Counted from the stretch's first letter, positions 17,106 to 26,378 are shown. The stretch is 52,534 nt of DNA from an uncultured Nitrospira sp. (GCA_946479785.1 CAMLHQ010000016.1:1-52534), one strand, 5' to 3'. The notes: generated by a model not told the origin, from the sequence alone. Numbers and translations: made by a program.

Positions 17106-17987
17106 ATGTTTCGGGTACGACTTCCATCTCTGTGTCTCATAACCGCTGCGGCGGTCGTAGTCTCGGCTTGCGTCAGCCTGGCCACCGACGATCAGGGTGC
17201 AGAAGCCGCTGTGCGCGCCCTCGTGCGGGCGAACACCGAGAAGGACATCCATAGGTTGTCGGGGCTCATGGCTCATGACCCCGACATCACCAGCTATACG
17301 ATCGGAGGCCGAAAGTACGTGGGATGGCCGGACCTCGAACGAGACATGCAGGAGGAGTTTCATTCCGCCACTACCATCGAAATTCCCATTCGAGAATTAA
17401 AAGTTTGGACGAAGGGCGATCTCGCCTGGTATGCGATGGAGGTCGATTACATTCGAACGGTCACAAACGATAACGAACAACGGCGAGGGCTTCTTCCTTT
17501 GCGCGAAACCGGAGTACTGGAACGCCGGAACGGACAATGGGTCCTCCTCTCATGGCATGAATCGTTTCGCCATGCCGGCGGAGCCATCTCGCTCAACGAC
17601 CGACTATCACTGCATCCATCCTTGGCGCTGGCCTCAACGAACAGCTCCTCGGCCTCGACCGATTTGAGCGGTGAATGGGAGATCCTTGAAGTCGAGGACG
17701 ATAAGCGGTATACAGCCACGTTGGATAAAGCCGGCAACGGTCCCTATACTCAGCATGACGGACGATTCGTCACCACAAATTTTTCCGACCGACTCTGGCA
17801 GGGCACCTGGCAACAGCCCGGCAACGATCGCGAAGGCGGTTTTGAAATCCTGCTCTCCGAAGACGGCAAAGAGGCCAAGGGCGTCTGGTGGTACAGTAGA
17901 GTCGGTACCCATGAGAACATTCCGCCCCGCGAACATGGCGGCACCTATCAGTGGAAACGGATCACTCCGGTCCCTGCAGCGCCATGA
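17106..17987 (+). CDS. Lipoprotein with SnoaL-like (nuclear transport factor 2 fold) domain
   Basis: 293 residues. AGGGA lies 8 bases before the ATG. The signal peptide ends at lipobox VSAC (Cys22). Residues about 30-155 look like a SnoaL/DUF4440 domain: AEAAVRALVRANTEKDIHRL, LAWYAMEVDY, GVLERRNGQWVLLSWHESF. These small cone-shaped domains bind or convert small ligands, or act as bare scaffolds. Residues about 185-290 form a second beta-rich domain (SGEWEILEVEDDKRYTATL, then a WQGTWQQPG-type repeat) with no family I know. It is followed by the PHM-like copper-protein gene 83 bases on. Confidence 0.65.
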   Translation: MFRVRLPSLCLITAAAVVVSACVSLATDDQGAEAAVRALVRANTEKDIHRLSGLMAHDPDITSYTIGGRKYVGWPDLERDMQEEFHSATTIEIPIRELKVWTKGDLAWYAMEVDYIRTVTNDNEQRRGLLPLRETGVLERRNGQWVLLSWHESFRHAGGAISLNDRLSLHPSLALASTNSSSASTDLSGEWEILEVEDDKRYTATLDKAGNGPYTQHDGRFVTTNFSDRLWQGTWQQPGNDREGGFEILLSEDGKEAKGVWWYSRVGTHENIPPREHGGTYQWKRITPVPAAP

Positions 17988-18070
17988 CATGGCATGCATA
18001 TAGCCGGACGGGCGCTTCATTGCCGCCTGCAAACTACACAGCTGCAATTCCATCATCTTTGGGAGGAATT

Positions 18071-19066
18071 ATGCATTGGATCGTTCTCTTTGCTGTCACG
18101 GTGCTATGCACCTCATCGGCTTTTGCCGACGGCGGCCATGACCACCATGCCGTTCCGACGCTGAAGAATCAGGTCACGACGGTCGTCACGATTAAAGACA
18201 ACACTGTGACGCTCTCGTTCGGTCCGATCGACCTTCCCTCGGGCCACGACGGCGACTTGGCGGCCTCCATGCCCAAACACGTGTTCCAGTTACCAAAAGA
18301 CATGTACATGGTGGGATACAAGTCGTCGGTCTTCACCAAAGATGGCAAGCCGCTTCCCAGAAATTATCTGCATCACATTTTGATGCTGAATAACGACAAG
18401 CCCAGCGTTTCCTGTCCCGGCGAGCCTCTCTTTTTCAGCGGGGCGGGATTGGAAATGACCGAGGCTAAATTCCCCGATGGATACGGCGTGAAACTCGGCA
18501 AGGGACAACACCTGATGTCGGTCGTCGCGTTCTATCACAAGGCCCCTCCGACGAAAGACGTCATGGCCAGTTTCACCATGTACATGGCACCGGAGTCTGC
18601 TCCCGTCAAGGAAATGGACGTGTATCAGGTCGGCGTCAACGTGGTGTGCTACAGCAAGTTTGCTCAACGAGGTCCGGATCAGACCGATGAAGGGATTGAA
18701 ATAAAATCCGGTGTCCAGGTCCATAGCGCGCCCCTGAAATTTTCCATGGACGGCTGCGTAAAATTCGCCTACCCGCATGGGCATGACGAACTTCTGCTGA
18801 TTGCCTTGGAGAACAAGACGAGGAAGGAGACACTATTACGCACGGTGCCCGACGTCGCGTTGGACGGAACGTTTCTCGAATTTCAACCGCATCAGGTCTA
18901 TAAAGACGGTCAGGGATTTTCCGTAACGAAGGATGATGACTACGAGATGATTATGGTCCATCACCATCCGCTGCAAAAGCAGGAAGTGCAGCATGGAATG
19001 GGCAATTATCTGCTGTACATGACTCCAGGAACCTGTCCGACCACAAGAACAGCCGTCGCGCAGTAA
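18071..19066 (+). CDS. Secreted protein resembling copper type II monooxygenases (PHM fold)
   Basis: 331 residues from ATG 18071, set by GGGAGGA 4 bases upstream. Signal peptide 1-19 (ends AFA-D), then a His-rich start (GGHDHH). In peptidylglycine alpha-hydroxylating monooxygenase, copper H is held by His107, His108 and His172, and copper M by His242, His244 and Met314. Here the likely matches are His101-His102 (NYLHHILM), His156 (FYHK), His236/His238 (YPHGHDE) and Met310 (QHGMGNYLLYM). The spacing is similar, and the strand pattern around the HxH and Met fits. I infer a two-domain PHM-like protein acting outside the cytoplasm; substrate unknown. It might only bind copper. It follows the SnoaL lipoprotein and ends at a terminator. 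Confidence 0.6.
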   Translation: MHWIVLFAVTVLCTSSAFADGGHDHHAVPTLKNQVTTVVTIKDNTVTLSFGPIDLPSGHDGDLAASMPKHVFQLPKDMYMVGYKSSVFTKDGKPLPRNYLHHILMLNNDKPSVSCPGEPLFFSGAGLEMTEAKFPDGYGVKLGKGQHLMSVVAFYHKAPPTKDVMASFTMYMAPESAPVKEMDVYQVGVNVVCYSKFAQRGPDQTDEGIEIKSGVQVHSAPLKFSMDGCVKFAYPHGHDELLLIALENKTRKETLLRTVPDVALDGTFLEFQPHQVYKDGQGFSVTKDDDYEMIMVHHHPLQKQEVQHGMGNYLLYMTPGTCPTTRTAVAQ

Positions 19067-19076
19067 CGGCGAATCG

Positions 19077-19119
19077 ACTCCAGCCTGTCCCTCTCGATGA
19101 TCGGCTGGAGTTCCTTCTT
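19077..19119 (+). terminator. Rho-independent-type terminator after the PHM-like gene
   Basis: ACTCCAGCC (19077-19085) pairs perfectly with GGCTGGAGT (19103-19111), followed by the T-rich TCCTTCTT. It lies 10 bases after the stop at 19066, so it separates the PHM-like gene from the signalling island. Confidence 0.65.
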
Positions 19120-19230
19120 AATCCATTCTGTAATTGGCCGTCCAATTTTGATCAGCCTCTGCCCGACAGTCCCCTACGAAAGTAGGAGCCATTTCCCCGA
19201 GAGCCAGGCTGGGTTTCTCCCTCCCACTAT

Positions 19231-19249
19231 GTTAAGCAGTTAACTATTC
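19231..19249 (+). promoter_or_regulatory. Candidate regulatory site upstream of the giant fusion gene
   Basis: GTTAA-GCAG-TTAAC is an inverted repeat (19231-19244). The sequence TTAAGCAGTT-AA-CTATTC (19232-19249) recurs with only the two middle bases changed at 26379-26396, upstream of the HD-GYP gene. Its regulator is unknown. Confidence 0.45.
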
Positions 19250-19361
19250 CGAGCAGCAGATTTCCATTTCCTCGGCGCCTGAGCGGATCGGTCCGACGTA
19301 GCGCAGAGATGGGGACCTGTCGCTACTGGCCGGGACGCGACACAGACCACAGGAACGAGCC

Positions 19362-22300
19362 GTGCCATTGAGCACTCACGCGATCCTCATTGTCAACGAG
19401 CATGCCGAAGAGATCAAACTCGTGGCTATCAGTGTGCGAGGATTCTTTCCAGAGGTTCGCATCGACATCGCCTATTCCCCCGAGGAGGCCGCCGTAATGG
19501 CTTCCGCCACGGCCGTTGATTGGTCCGTGGTCCTGATCGACGATGCATGCCTTGCCAACGCGCCCCCAACATTTATCGATGATCTGAAGCGCCATTCTTC
19601 CTACGCATCTATCATCTTCCAAAGTGCGCGAACCGACTCCGCCTCGGCTCTGCAAGCGCTTCAAGTCGGCGCAGACTTTTTCCTCTACAAGCATTCCCCC
19701 GCCTTTCTGACCGAACTCCTCTTCTGCACCAAGGAAGCGCTCGACAAACGTGATTGGCATCTGGCCGCCGACCAGGGAGAAATCCGCCATCGCTTGTTGA
19801 TTGAATCGCTCGGAGACGTGTTTTACGAGCTAGATGCGGAAGGTCGCTTTATCACAATCGGTCCGAGTCTGTTGGCCTTGCTCGGTTACCGGCCGGAAGA
19901 ATTAATGGGCCGCTCATATCATGTTCTCTTTTCAGAGGCCGAGAAAGGACTCGCCCGCTTTCGCTTTAACGAACGCCGCACGGGCACGCGTGCGGTCACC
20001 GGCATGGAACTGACGTTGCAAGGCAAACGCACGACGGACAGCATGATCACCCTCATGACGGCGGAAATCAGCGCGCGAGGCTTGTACGACTCATCGCGAC
20101 GCTTCATCGGCACGGTTGGAATCATCCGGGATGTGTCGGAGCGAAAGAAAGAACAGATGACGATCCAAGCGCTCCAACAACAACTGCACCGAATGGACGA
20201 ACTCCGTACACTCGCCCAGCAAATTACCGCGCTGTCGAGAGATCTCCAACAGCCGCTCTCCACGTTGTTGCACGAATCAAAGCAGCTTTCCGATGCGCTC
20301 CATGAAGCCCATGTCACCGATCGCCTTGCTGCGTTGACCGGCCACGCAGCCGCCTCCGCACAACTCGGTGAACGCCTCGCGAATCTCGTTCACGACGCAT
20401 CGCGAGGTGCCATAGGATTCACCATCAATGATTTGCTGACCGACCTGCTGGACTCATCCTATCCAGAACAAGCAGGTGCGCGCGGGATTCGCACTGATTT
20501 CGGCGCATCCCTTCCCGACTATCACGGTGATCGAGAGAGGACTATTCACTTCTTTCAGCAGCTCCTTGCCTACGCCGGCGCCTATCTCTCCGCAGCAAGC
20601 CGGTCTCACGCGCTCGAGGTGAAAACCACCGGAGTCGGTCTCTCTGTCTCACCCGATGCTCCTACCCTCTTCCCCCTCACTCCCACCAATTACATCGATG
20701 TACATGTCATAGAATCCGAACGTGAACAGGCCCCCGGCTCTGTCATCCCTTCCCGAGTTGAACCGATCGATCTGTTGGGACTTTACCGGCTGGCCAGAGA
20801 CCTCGGTGCGACCCTCGATGTGTCGGCACCCGCGACCGGTCCTCTTCACATGACGGTCCGGCTTCCCACTGCGGTCCACCCCTCGCCACGTTCTATCCAG
20901 CCGCAGACTATAGATGTTCTTGTCACGCCGCAGACCGCGGAACCATCGGAACCGACTCAGCGAACCATCGTCACACAGGAACCATCTCGACCTGTCGCGA
21001 CCGATCGCCGCAGTAACTCGCGCATGCCCACGAGGCTCCAGGCTCTCGTTACAACCGGTTCGTCAACATGGAACGGAACCGTCATAAACCTCAGCCTCGG
21101 CGGCGCCTGCATCGGACTTTCCAGCGAATTCCCATCGATTGCGCTTCAGGAAGCCTACATTGTGGCTAGAACAGCGGTGGGAATATTGGAACTCACCGGC
21201 CTTGTCTATGAAAGGACGGCTTCCCAGACCGCCATCCCGTCGTATTCATATATGATCGTTGCATTCCAGCCACCCAAACAGACGGAGGCGGCGGTCTTGG
21301 CCTCGCTCATCGAAGCGGCTCGTGAACAATCGCTTGCTTTCACCCTCGAAATTCTCCTGGCCGCCCCCGCCCGCGCATCTCGGGCAACCGCCCAGAGTGC
21401 AGTCCCGGACTTCGTCGAGCAGGATCGCCGAGAGGCGGTTCGCATCCCGCTGTCGCTGCCGGCTCGATTGGAAACGATGCATCGGCAAGAACCAGCCAGC
21501 CGCCTCGTGGCACAGGTGGTGAATCTTAGCCGTACCGGCGCTTGTCTGGTAGTAAAAGAACGTCCGGACAATCTACAGCACTCCGTCTCCATCCACTTCG
21601 CTCCGGCCAATCGAAGCGGTCAGCTTGGTTCCCATGAGCCTGGTGCACCGGATACCGTGCTCGCCGCGGAGATCGTCTGGTCCATTCCAGACGCGACGGC
21701 CTCAAGCACGCTTTATGCGCCGAGCCTGCCGCACGCCGCGCGGACCGGCGTGCGTTTTCTCCCGCTGACCCCCTACGCCGAACGAGAACTGAATCGTGTG
21801 ATCAAACAACATATGCTAACTCAGCGGACCAGCGATGCGCTCTCGACCTCCGCGCCTATCGTCAGCGTGCCTCGGGAATGTCGAAATGCACGAGGCCAGG
21901 CGATTGCGATCACAGATGACCATCTCGTTCAAATGAACGATCCCAATCTTGCCACCATCATCATCGCCCCCGGATACGGACAAACTGCGTTGGATTATGC
22001 CGCCTTTTCCTATTATTTGGCGGAACACCATTTCCGCATCCTTCGCTATGATCCTACGAATCACATCGGCAACAGCGAAGGAGAGCTTCAACAAACGACG
22101 TTGCGCAGTATGCAACATGACCTGGCTAAGGTGATTGAATTCGTTCGACATACATGGCCACAGGCGCCAGTGTTGGTGATCGCAAGCGATCTGGCGGCAC
22201 GGGCGGCGCTCAAGACTGCCGTACAGACCCGTCCGCTCGACCTGCTCCTCTTGATCAATCCTTCCATCGATGTGGGGACTCTGCTGATGTCCGTGCACGG

Positions 22301-23555
22301 GCACGACCTCATCGCCGACCACCAGTTCGGCTTACGGCGCGGCATCTGCAACTTGTTGGGCCTGAACGTCAACGTCGATCAGTTTGTCGGCGATCTCATC
22401 GCCGGGCACTTCGCCGATCTTGAATCGACATTGGAGGATCTCCGTCTTCTCAGGGCTCCACTCTGCATCGCTACCAGTCCGGCGACATCAACTGCGATTC
22501 CACCTGCCGATCTGCCACACGCATTCATGACGGCGCTGGGTGCTCACAGCAAGCTGGTGAACATTTCCACACCGCTCACCGAACGCGACTTTGATATCCA
22601 AGGATCACCTCCCGCCGCATTCAAACAGATCCTGAAACAAATCAGCTCTGTACTTCCGGTTCCGACTATTCAACCTCAACAGGAGGTTTCGACCCAATCA
22701 TACGTGGCGAGGCAGCGTCGGATCGAACAGGAATATACACTCCTTCGGCATGACGTCTCACACATCAGCCGGGAAGCGCTCTGCGCGGCTCATCTGTCCC
22801 AACTCCCTCAAGTGGGGAACCTGCACGAGTACAGAAAGTTGTTGGACGATCTGTACGGCTTGATGAGCCCGCTCGAACCGGGCGCTGTGCTGGTCGATAT
22901 CGGAATCGGGCAAAGCGATTTGACGCGCGCGGCACTGGTCAATCACACCTACCGTGCCGGACATGCAAGCTGGACAAGTCGGCCCTCTCCGTTGCTGGTC
23001 GGCGTAGGACGCTCCGGAGAGGCGATCGGACAGGCGCGCAGTGCCGTACGCATCTTACAACGGGAACTTGCCAGCGGCTTTGTCGGCCGGCTGTCTGCCA
23101 TGCCGCCACTCACTATTGGATGGGTTCAGGCCGATTGGACGCACTCCCTTCCATTTAAGGCCGGCTCATTGGATCGACTCGTGTGCAATCTCTCTCTCCC
23201 CTACGTTCTCTCCCCCTTGGCGGCGTTGAGGGAATGGCATCGGGCGGTGCATCCCGAAGGCAGCCTCATCCTCACGACATTCCATCCCGACACCGACCTC
23301 TCGACGCTTTACCGGCGGCACCTCCGCCAGGCTAATCAGGACGAGTTCAGCGCCCAGGCTCAGCCGCTTCTCCATTACTTCGCCCATCTCCGTGAAGCAA
23401 TCCGCCATGGAATCCTCCATACATTCGACGAAACCGGGCTTGCAGCGCTCCTCAGGCAATGCGGTATGACCTCATTCCGTATCCTTCCCATCTTCGACGG
23501 ACAGGCTTTGGTAACTGTCGTCGGGAAACGGAATTCCTCTAGCTCCATTCGATAG
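19362..23555 (+). CDS. Giant multidomain regulator: receiver, PAS, pseudo-kinase, 2 PilZ, LuxD-like, methyltransferase
   Basis: 1397 residues; GTG start with AGGA about 10 bases upstream. Receiver about 6-125 (Asp60, Lys110). PAS about 140-262, ending GTVGIIRDVSERK. Residues 285-505 look like a histidine kinase that lost its H-box (SRDLQQPLST, no His) and ATP-lid motifs, but keeps the end pattern LGATLDVSAPATGPLHMTVRLP. PilZ 1 about 545-640 (R550xxxR554, NLSLGG) and PilZ 2 about 686-815 (R690xxxR694, NLSRTG) keep c-di-GMP-binding motifs. Residues 845-1095 match LuxD-type acyl hydrolases in pattern, but the catalytic Ser is Ala945. Residues 1135-1390 are a class I methyltransferase fold (VLVDIGIGQSD, LVCNLSLPYVLSPLAALREW). 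Probably a cytoplasmic c-di-GMP-responsive scaffold or enzyme; output unknown. No membrane segments. Confidence 0.8.
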   Translation: MPLSTHAILIVNEHAEEIKLVAISVRGFFPEVRIDIAYSPEEAAVMASATAVDWSVVLIDDACLANAPPTFIDDLKRHSSYASIIFQSARTDSASALQALQVGADFFLYKHSPAFLTELLFCTKEALDKRDWHLAADQGEIRHRLLIESLGDVFYELDAEGRFITIGPSLLALLGYRPEELMGRSYHVLFSEAEKGLARFRFNERRTGTRAVTGMELTLQGKRTTDSMITLMTAEISARGLYDSSRRFIGTVGIIRDVSERKKEQMTIQALQQQLHRMDELRTLAQQITALSRDLQQPLSTLLHESKQLSDALHEAHVTDRLAALTGHAAASAQLGERLANLVHDASRGAIGFTINDLLTDLLDSSYPEQAGARGIRTDFGASLPDYHGDRERTIHFFQQLLAYAGAYLSAASRSHALEVKTTGVGLSVSPDAPTLFPLTPTNYIDVHVIESEREQAPGSVIPSRVEPIDLLGLYRLARDLGATLDVSAPATGPLHMTVRLPTAVHPSPRSIQPQTIDVLVTPQTAEPSEPTQRTIVTQEPSRPVATDRRSNSRMPTRLQALVTTGSSTWNGTVINLSLGGACIGLSSEFPSIALQEAYIVARTAVGILELTGLVYERTASQTAIPSYSYMIVAFQPPKQTEAAVLASLIEAAREQSLAFTLEILLAAPARASRATAQSAVPDFVEQDRREAVRIPLSLPARLETMHRQEPASRLVAQVVNLSRTGACLVVKERPDNLQHSVSIHFAPANRSGQLGSHEPGAPDTVLAAEIVWSIPDATASSTLYAPSLPHAARTGVRFLPLTPYAERELNRVIKQHMLTQRTSDALSTSAPIVSVPRECRNARGQAIAITDDHLVQMNDPNLATIIIAPGYGQTALDYAAFSYYLAEHHFRILRYDPTNHIGNSEGELQQTTLRSMQHDLAKVIEFVRHTWPQAPVLVIASDLAARAALKTAVQTRPLDLLLLINPSIDVGTLLMSVHGHDLIADHQFGLRRGICNLLGLNVNVDQFVGDLIAGHFADLESTLEDLRLLRAPLCIATSPATSTAIPPADLPHAFMTALGAHSKLVNISTPLTERDFDIQGSPPAAFKQILKQISSVLPVPTIQPQQEVSTQSYVARQRRIEQEYTLLRHDVSHISREALCAAHLSQLPQVGNLHEYRKLLDDLYGLMSPLEPGAVLVDIGIGQSDLTRAALVNHTYRAGHASWTSRPSPLLVGVGRSGEAIGQARSAVRILQRELASGFVGRLSAMPPLTIGWVQADWTHSLPFKAGSLDRLVCNLSLPYVLSPLAALREWHRAVHPEGSLILTTFHPDTDLSTLYRRHLRQANQDEFSAQAQPLLHYFAHLREAIRHGILHTFDETGLAALLRQCGMTSFRILPIFDGQALVTVVGKRNSSSSIR

Positions 23556-23663
23556 GCCGGTGTATACTGCCTCGCTGTACAACTTTGAACAGCGAATGCA
23601 TTCACGGCCATAGCAAATCCTTGTGTCGGTGAGCATCCTGCAGAAGAGCACCTAGTTTTATCT

Positions 23664-24899
23664 ATGAGCGTACGACCGACCGAGATAGCTTCACCGCCCG
23701 CCTCTTCAACCGACCTCCTGGATTTGGTCACTCGTTTTTCAACGGAGATCGGTGCTATGACCGACTTGGGAGCATTGGGTGAACGCATTATTCAGGAGCT
23801 ATGCCGCGCAGGCGCAACGACTCATGGAGCGCTCTATCTTCTGGATCGCGAACATGAATATTTTCGTAGGGCGGGCATTGTTGGTCCGAATGCTGAGTCC
23901 TGCTTTCCTGCGACGCTTCCTTTGCCTCACGCAATTCCGCAGCATTTGTCATCGGCGTCTCGGATGATGAGCACCGCATCGCAGGCGGCCTTAACGGCTA
24001 TGCACGTGGAACAAAGCCTCCCGCATGTCAGCCGTGGCCGGCTCATCGCCTTTTCGCTTCTTGGCGAAAGCCTATCTCATGAGCCGGACCAAGCCGCCAC
24101 GTCTTCACTGCTTCACGCGCTGGCACAAACCGCCACCAACGCCCTGGATACCAGCATGCTGCTGGAGGACCTGCATCGCTCTCATCTCCTCATGAAACGC
24201 ACCGACCGGCTGAAGTCTCTCGAAACCATCGCAGGAGGTTTCGCCCATGAAATCCGCAACCCATTGACATCGATCAAAACCTTCATCCAGCTGGCCCCTG
24301 AACGGAAGGACGACCCCGATTTTATTCGTGAATTCAGCCGGATCGTACTGGACGATGTGTATCGGATCGAACGGCTGATCGAGGAAATTCTCGATTATGC
24401 GCGCTATATGGAACCCAAGCTGACGGAGGAAGACGTTAATGATATCGTATCGTCCTGCTTGTATTTCATCGAAGTGAAGGCCGACAGCCTGGGGATCAAG
24501 ATCGAAAAAGAGTTGGCGTCGGACTTACCTCGTGTCATGCTGGACCGTCAACAGATTAAGCAGGTCTTTCTCAACCTCTTTCTCAACGCATTGGATGCGA
24601 TGGGTGAACAGGGCGGGATACTGCGTGTTCGAACTAGGAAACTCGTCAAAGCTGGCGGGAAACAGTGCGTGCAGATCGAGACAGAAGATACGGGCCACGG
24701 CATCCAGGAAGCAAATCTTGAACACATCTTCGATCCGTTCTTCACCACCAAGCACGAGAGTGGAGAACATGAAGGCACCGGCCTCGGCTTGACGATCGTG
24801 CACCAAATCATCCAAGAACATCACGGCGAAATTCAGGTGAAGAGCACGGTGGGCACCGGCACGACATTTCTCGTCAACCTCCCGGCCATTCTATCATGA
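23664..24899 (+). CDS. GAF-containing sensor histidine kinase
   Basis: 411 residues. A GAF-like sensor (about 15-165) is followed by a dimerisation domain with phospho-acceptor His195 in GGFAHEIRNPLTSI. The ATPase domain has the N box (VFLNLFLNALDAMG), G1 box (ETEDTGHGI), F box (IFDPFFTTK) and G2 box (GTGLGLTIVHQIIQ). There are no membrane segments, so it senses a cytoplasmic signal. Its stop overlaps the start of the response regulator (ATGA), so the two form a cognate pair. It lies 108 bases after the giant fusion gene, which makes a shared pathway likely; the receiver of the fusion is a possible second target. Confidence 0.92.
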   Translation: MSVRPTEIASPPASSTDLLDLVTRFSTEIGAMTDLGALGERIIQELCRAGATTHGALYLLDREHEYFRRAGIVGPNAESCFPATLPLPHAIPQHLSSASRMMSTASQAALTAMHVEQSLPHVSRGRLIAFSLLGESLSHEPDQAATSSLLHALAQTATNALDTSMLLEDLHRSHLLMKRTDRLKSLETIAGGFAHEIRNPLTSIKTFIQLAPERKDDPDFIREFSRIVLDDVYRIERLIEEILDYARYMEPKLTEEDVNDIVSSCLYFIEVKADSLGIKIEKELASDLPRVMLDRQQIKQVFLNLFLNALDAMGEQGGILRVRTRKLVKAGGKQCVQIETEDTGHGIQEANLEHIFDPFFTTKHESGEHEGTGLGLTIVHQIIQEHHGEIQVKSTVGTGTTFLVNLPAILS

Positions 24900-26341
24900 C
24901 GTCAAAAAACGGCATCGACTCGAACGTCAAGAAACGTGTGCTCTTGGTCGACGACGAAGCCCGCGTCCGAGCGTCACTGAAAGCCGTGCTTGAGCCGACC
25001 TATGAGGTCATCCAGGCGGCCGACGCTCAAGAAGGGCTCGACTTGTTCCACAAAGAAGCGCCTCACGTGGTTTTACTCGACGTGATTCTTCCCGGCACGG
25101 ACGGCCTGTCGGTCCTGCAAGCTTTGCGGACGGAGCAGACCCCCACTCCTGTGATCATGTTGACTGGCACGAAATCCGTGAAGACCGCCGTAGATGCCAT
25201 GAAGCTGGGGGCGGCAGACTATCTTTCGAAACCGTTCGACGTCGACGAACTCCGCATTGTCGTCGACCGCGCGCTCAATTCCCAAGAACTCGAACGCGAA
25301 GTCAAGCAACTGCGTGCACAGGTTACGCAGCGCTATGCCTTTCACAACCTCATCGGTAAGAGCCGTCCGATGCAGGAAATCTACAGCAAAATCGAACAAG
25401 TCGCCGACAGCCGTACCACCGTGCTGATCACCGGAGAGAGTGGTACCGGCAAAGAACTCGTGGCCAAGGCCCTGCATTACAACAGCGGGCGGCGAGAACG
25501 TCCTTTCATAGCGCTGAACTGCGCTGCATTGCCAGAAACGTTGATCGAGAGCGAGCTATTCGGGCACGAAAAGGGCTCGTTCACCGATGCGACCGCCCGT
25601 CGTGTCGGCCAGTTCGAACTTGCGAACAGCGGCACATTGTTCCTCGACGAAATCGGGGATCTCAGCGCCATGACCCAAGCTAAGTTGCTCAGAGTTCTGC
25701 AAGAGCGGGAATTCACCCGAATCGGCGGAGTGCAGGCCATCAAAGTGGATGTGCGTATTATAGCGGCGACCAATAAAAATCTCGAAGAGCTTGTCCGCAA
25801 AGGGCAGTTCCGCGAAGATCTCTATTACCGGATTAACGTCATCGCGTTGTACCTACCGCCGCTTCGCGAACGCGGAGAAGATATCCCACTGCTGGCGAAA
25901 CACTTTCTGTCCAAACGGATCGAGGAAGAAAACAGGCCCAGCCAGGAATTTTCCAAGGATGCCATCGATCTCCTGTCCCGATACCCTTGGCCAGGCAACG
26001 TCAGAGAGATGGAAAACATCATCGAGCAGGCTTTCATTTGGTCGAAAGGTTGCGACACCATTACGCCCGAACATCTCCCAACTATTCTACGTAACGATAC
26101 GAGATCTTCCTCGCTACGCGACGATACCTTGGCCGGACGCCTTTCGCTCGAGAAAGCCGTCATGGAATTCGAGCGCGAAATCATCCTCGACGCGTTGAAA
26201 AAAAATAACTATGTCCAGACTCATGCCGCAAGCCAACTCGGTATCAGCCGGCGGATGCTCAAGTATCGAATGGATACTCTGGGCATCGGCCGCCCCGAGG
26301 GTGAATCCGCTCCAGAGCCCGAGCCTTTAGTGCAGGAATAA
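24896..26341 (+). CDS. NtrC-family sigma54-dependent response regulator
   Basis: 481 residues. Receiver about 13-125 (D19-D20, phospho-acceptor D62, T90, K112). AAA+ domain about 150-385: Walker A GESGTGKE (180-187), Walker B LFLDEIGD (248-255), arginine-finger region and RYPWPGNVREMEN. The sigma54-contact loop reads GSFTDA (227-232) instead of the common GAFTGA. A Fis-type helix-turn-helix lies near 435-465 (THAASQLGISRRMLKYRMDTL). It should be phosphorylated by the kinase just upstream and then open sigma54 promoters; the one at 26494 before the next gene is the obvious candidate. Confidence 0.94.
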   Translation: MTSKNGIDSNVKKRVLLVDDEARVRASLKAVLEPTYEVIQAADAQEGLDLFHKEAPHVVLLDVILPGTDGLSVLQALRTEQTPTPVIMLTGTKSVKTAVDAMKLGAADYLSKPFDVDELRIVVDRALNSQELEREVKQLRAQVTQRYAFHNLIGKSRPMQEIYSKIEQVADSRTTVLITGESGTGKELVAKALHYNSGRRERPFIALNCAALPETLIESELFGHEKGSFTDATARRVGQFELANSGTLFLDEIGDLSAMTQAKLLRVLQEREFTRIGGVQAIKVDVRIIAATNKNLEELVRKGQFREDLYYRINVIALYLPPLRERGEDIPLLAKHFLSKRIEEENRPSQEFSKDAIDLLSRYPWPGNVREMENIIEQAFIWSKGCDTITPEHLPTILRNDTRSSSLRDDTLAGRLSLEKAVMEFEREIILDALKKNNYVQTHAASQLGISRRMLKYRMDTLGIGRPEGESAPEPEPLVQE

Positions 26342-26378
26342 CACAAACCCTTCTCCGACTGAGTGAATTATGCATCAA

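Noticed and set aside
19120..19361. c-di-GMP-I riboswitch before the giant fusion gene
   Set aside because: A GNRA hairpin is present, but the conserved GACGCAAAGC-type core is missing.
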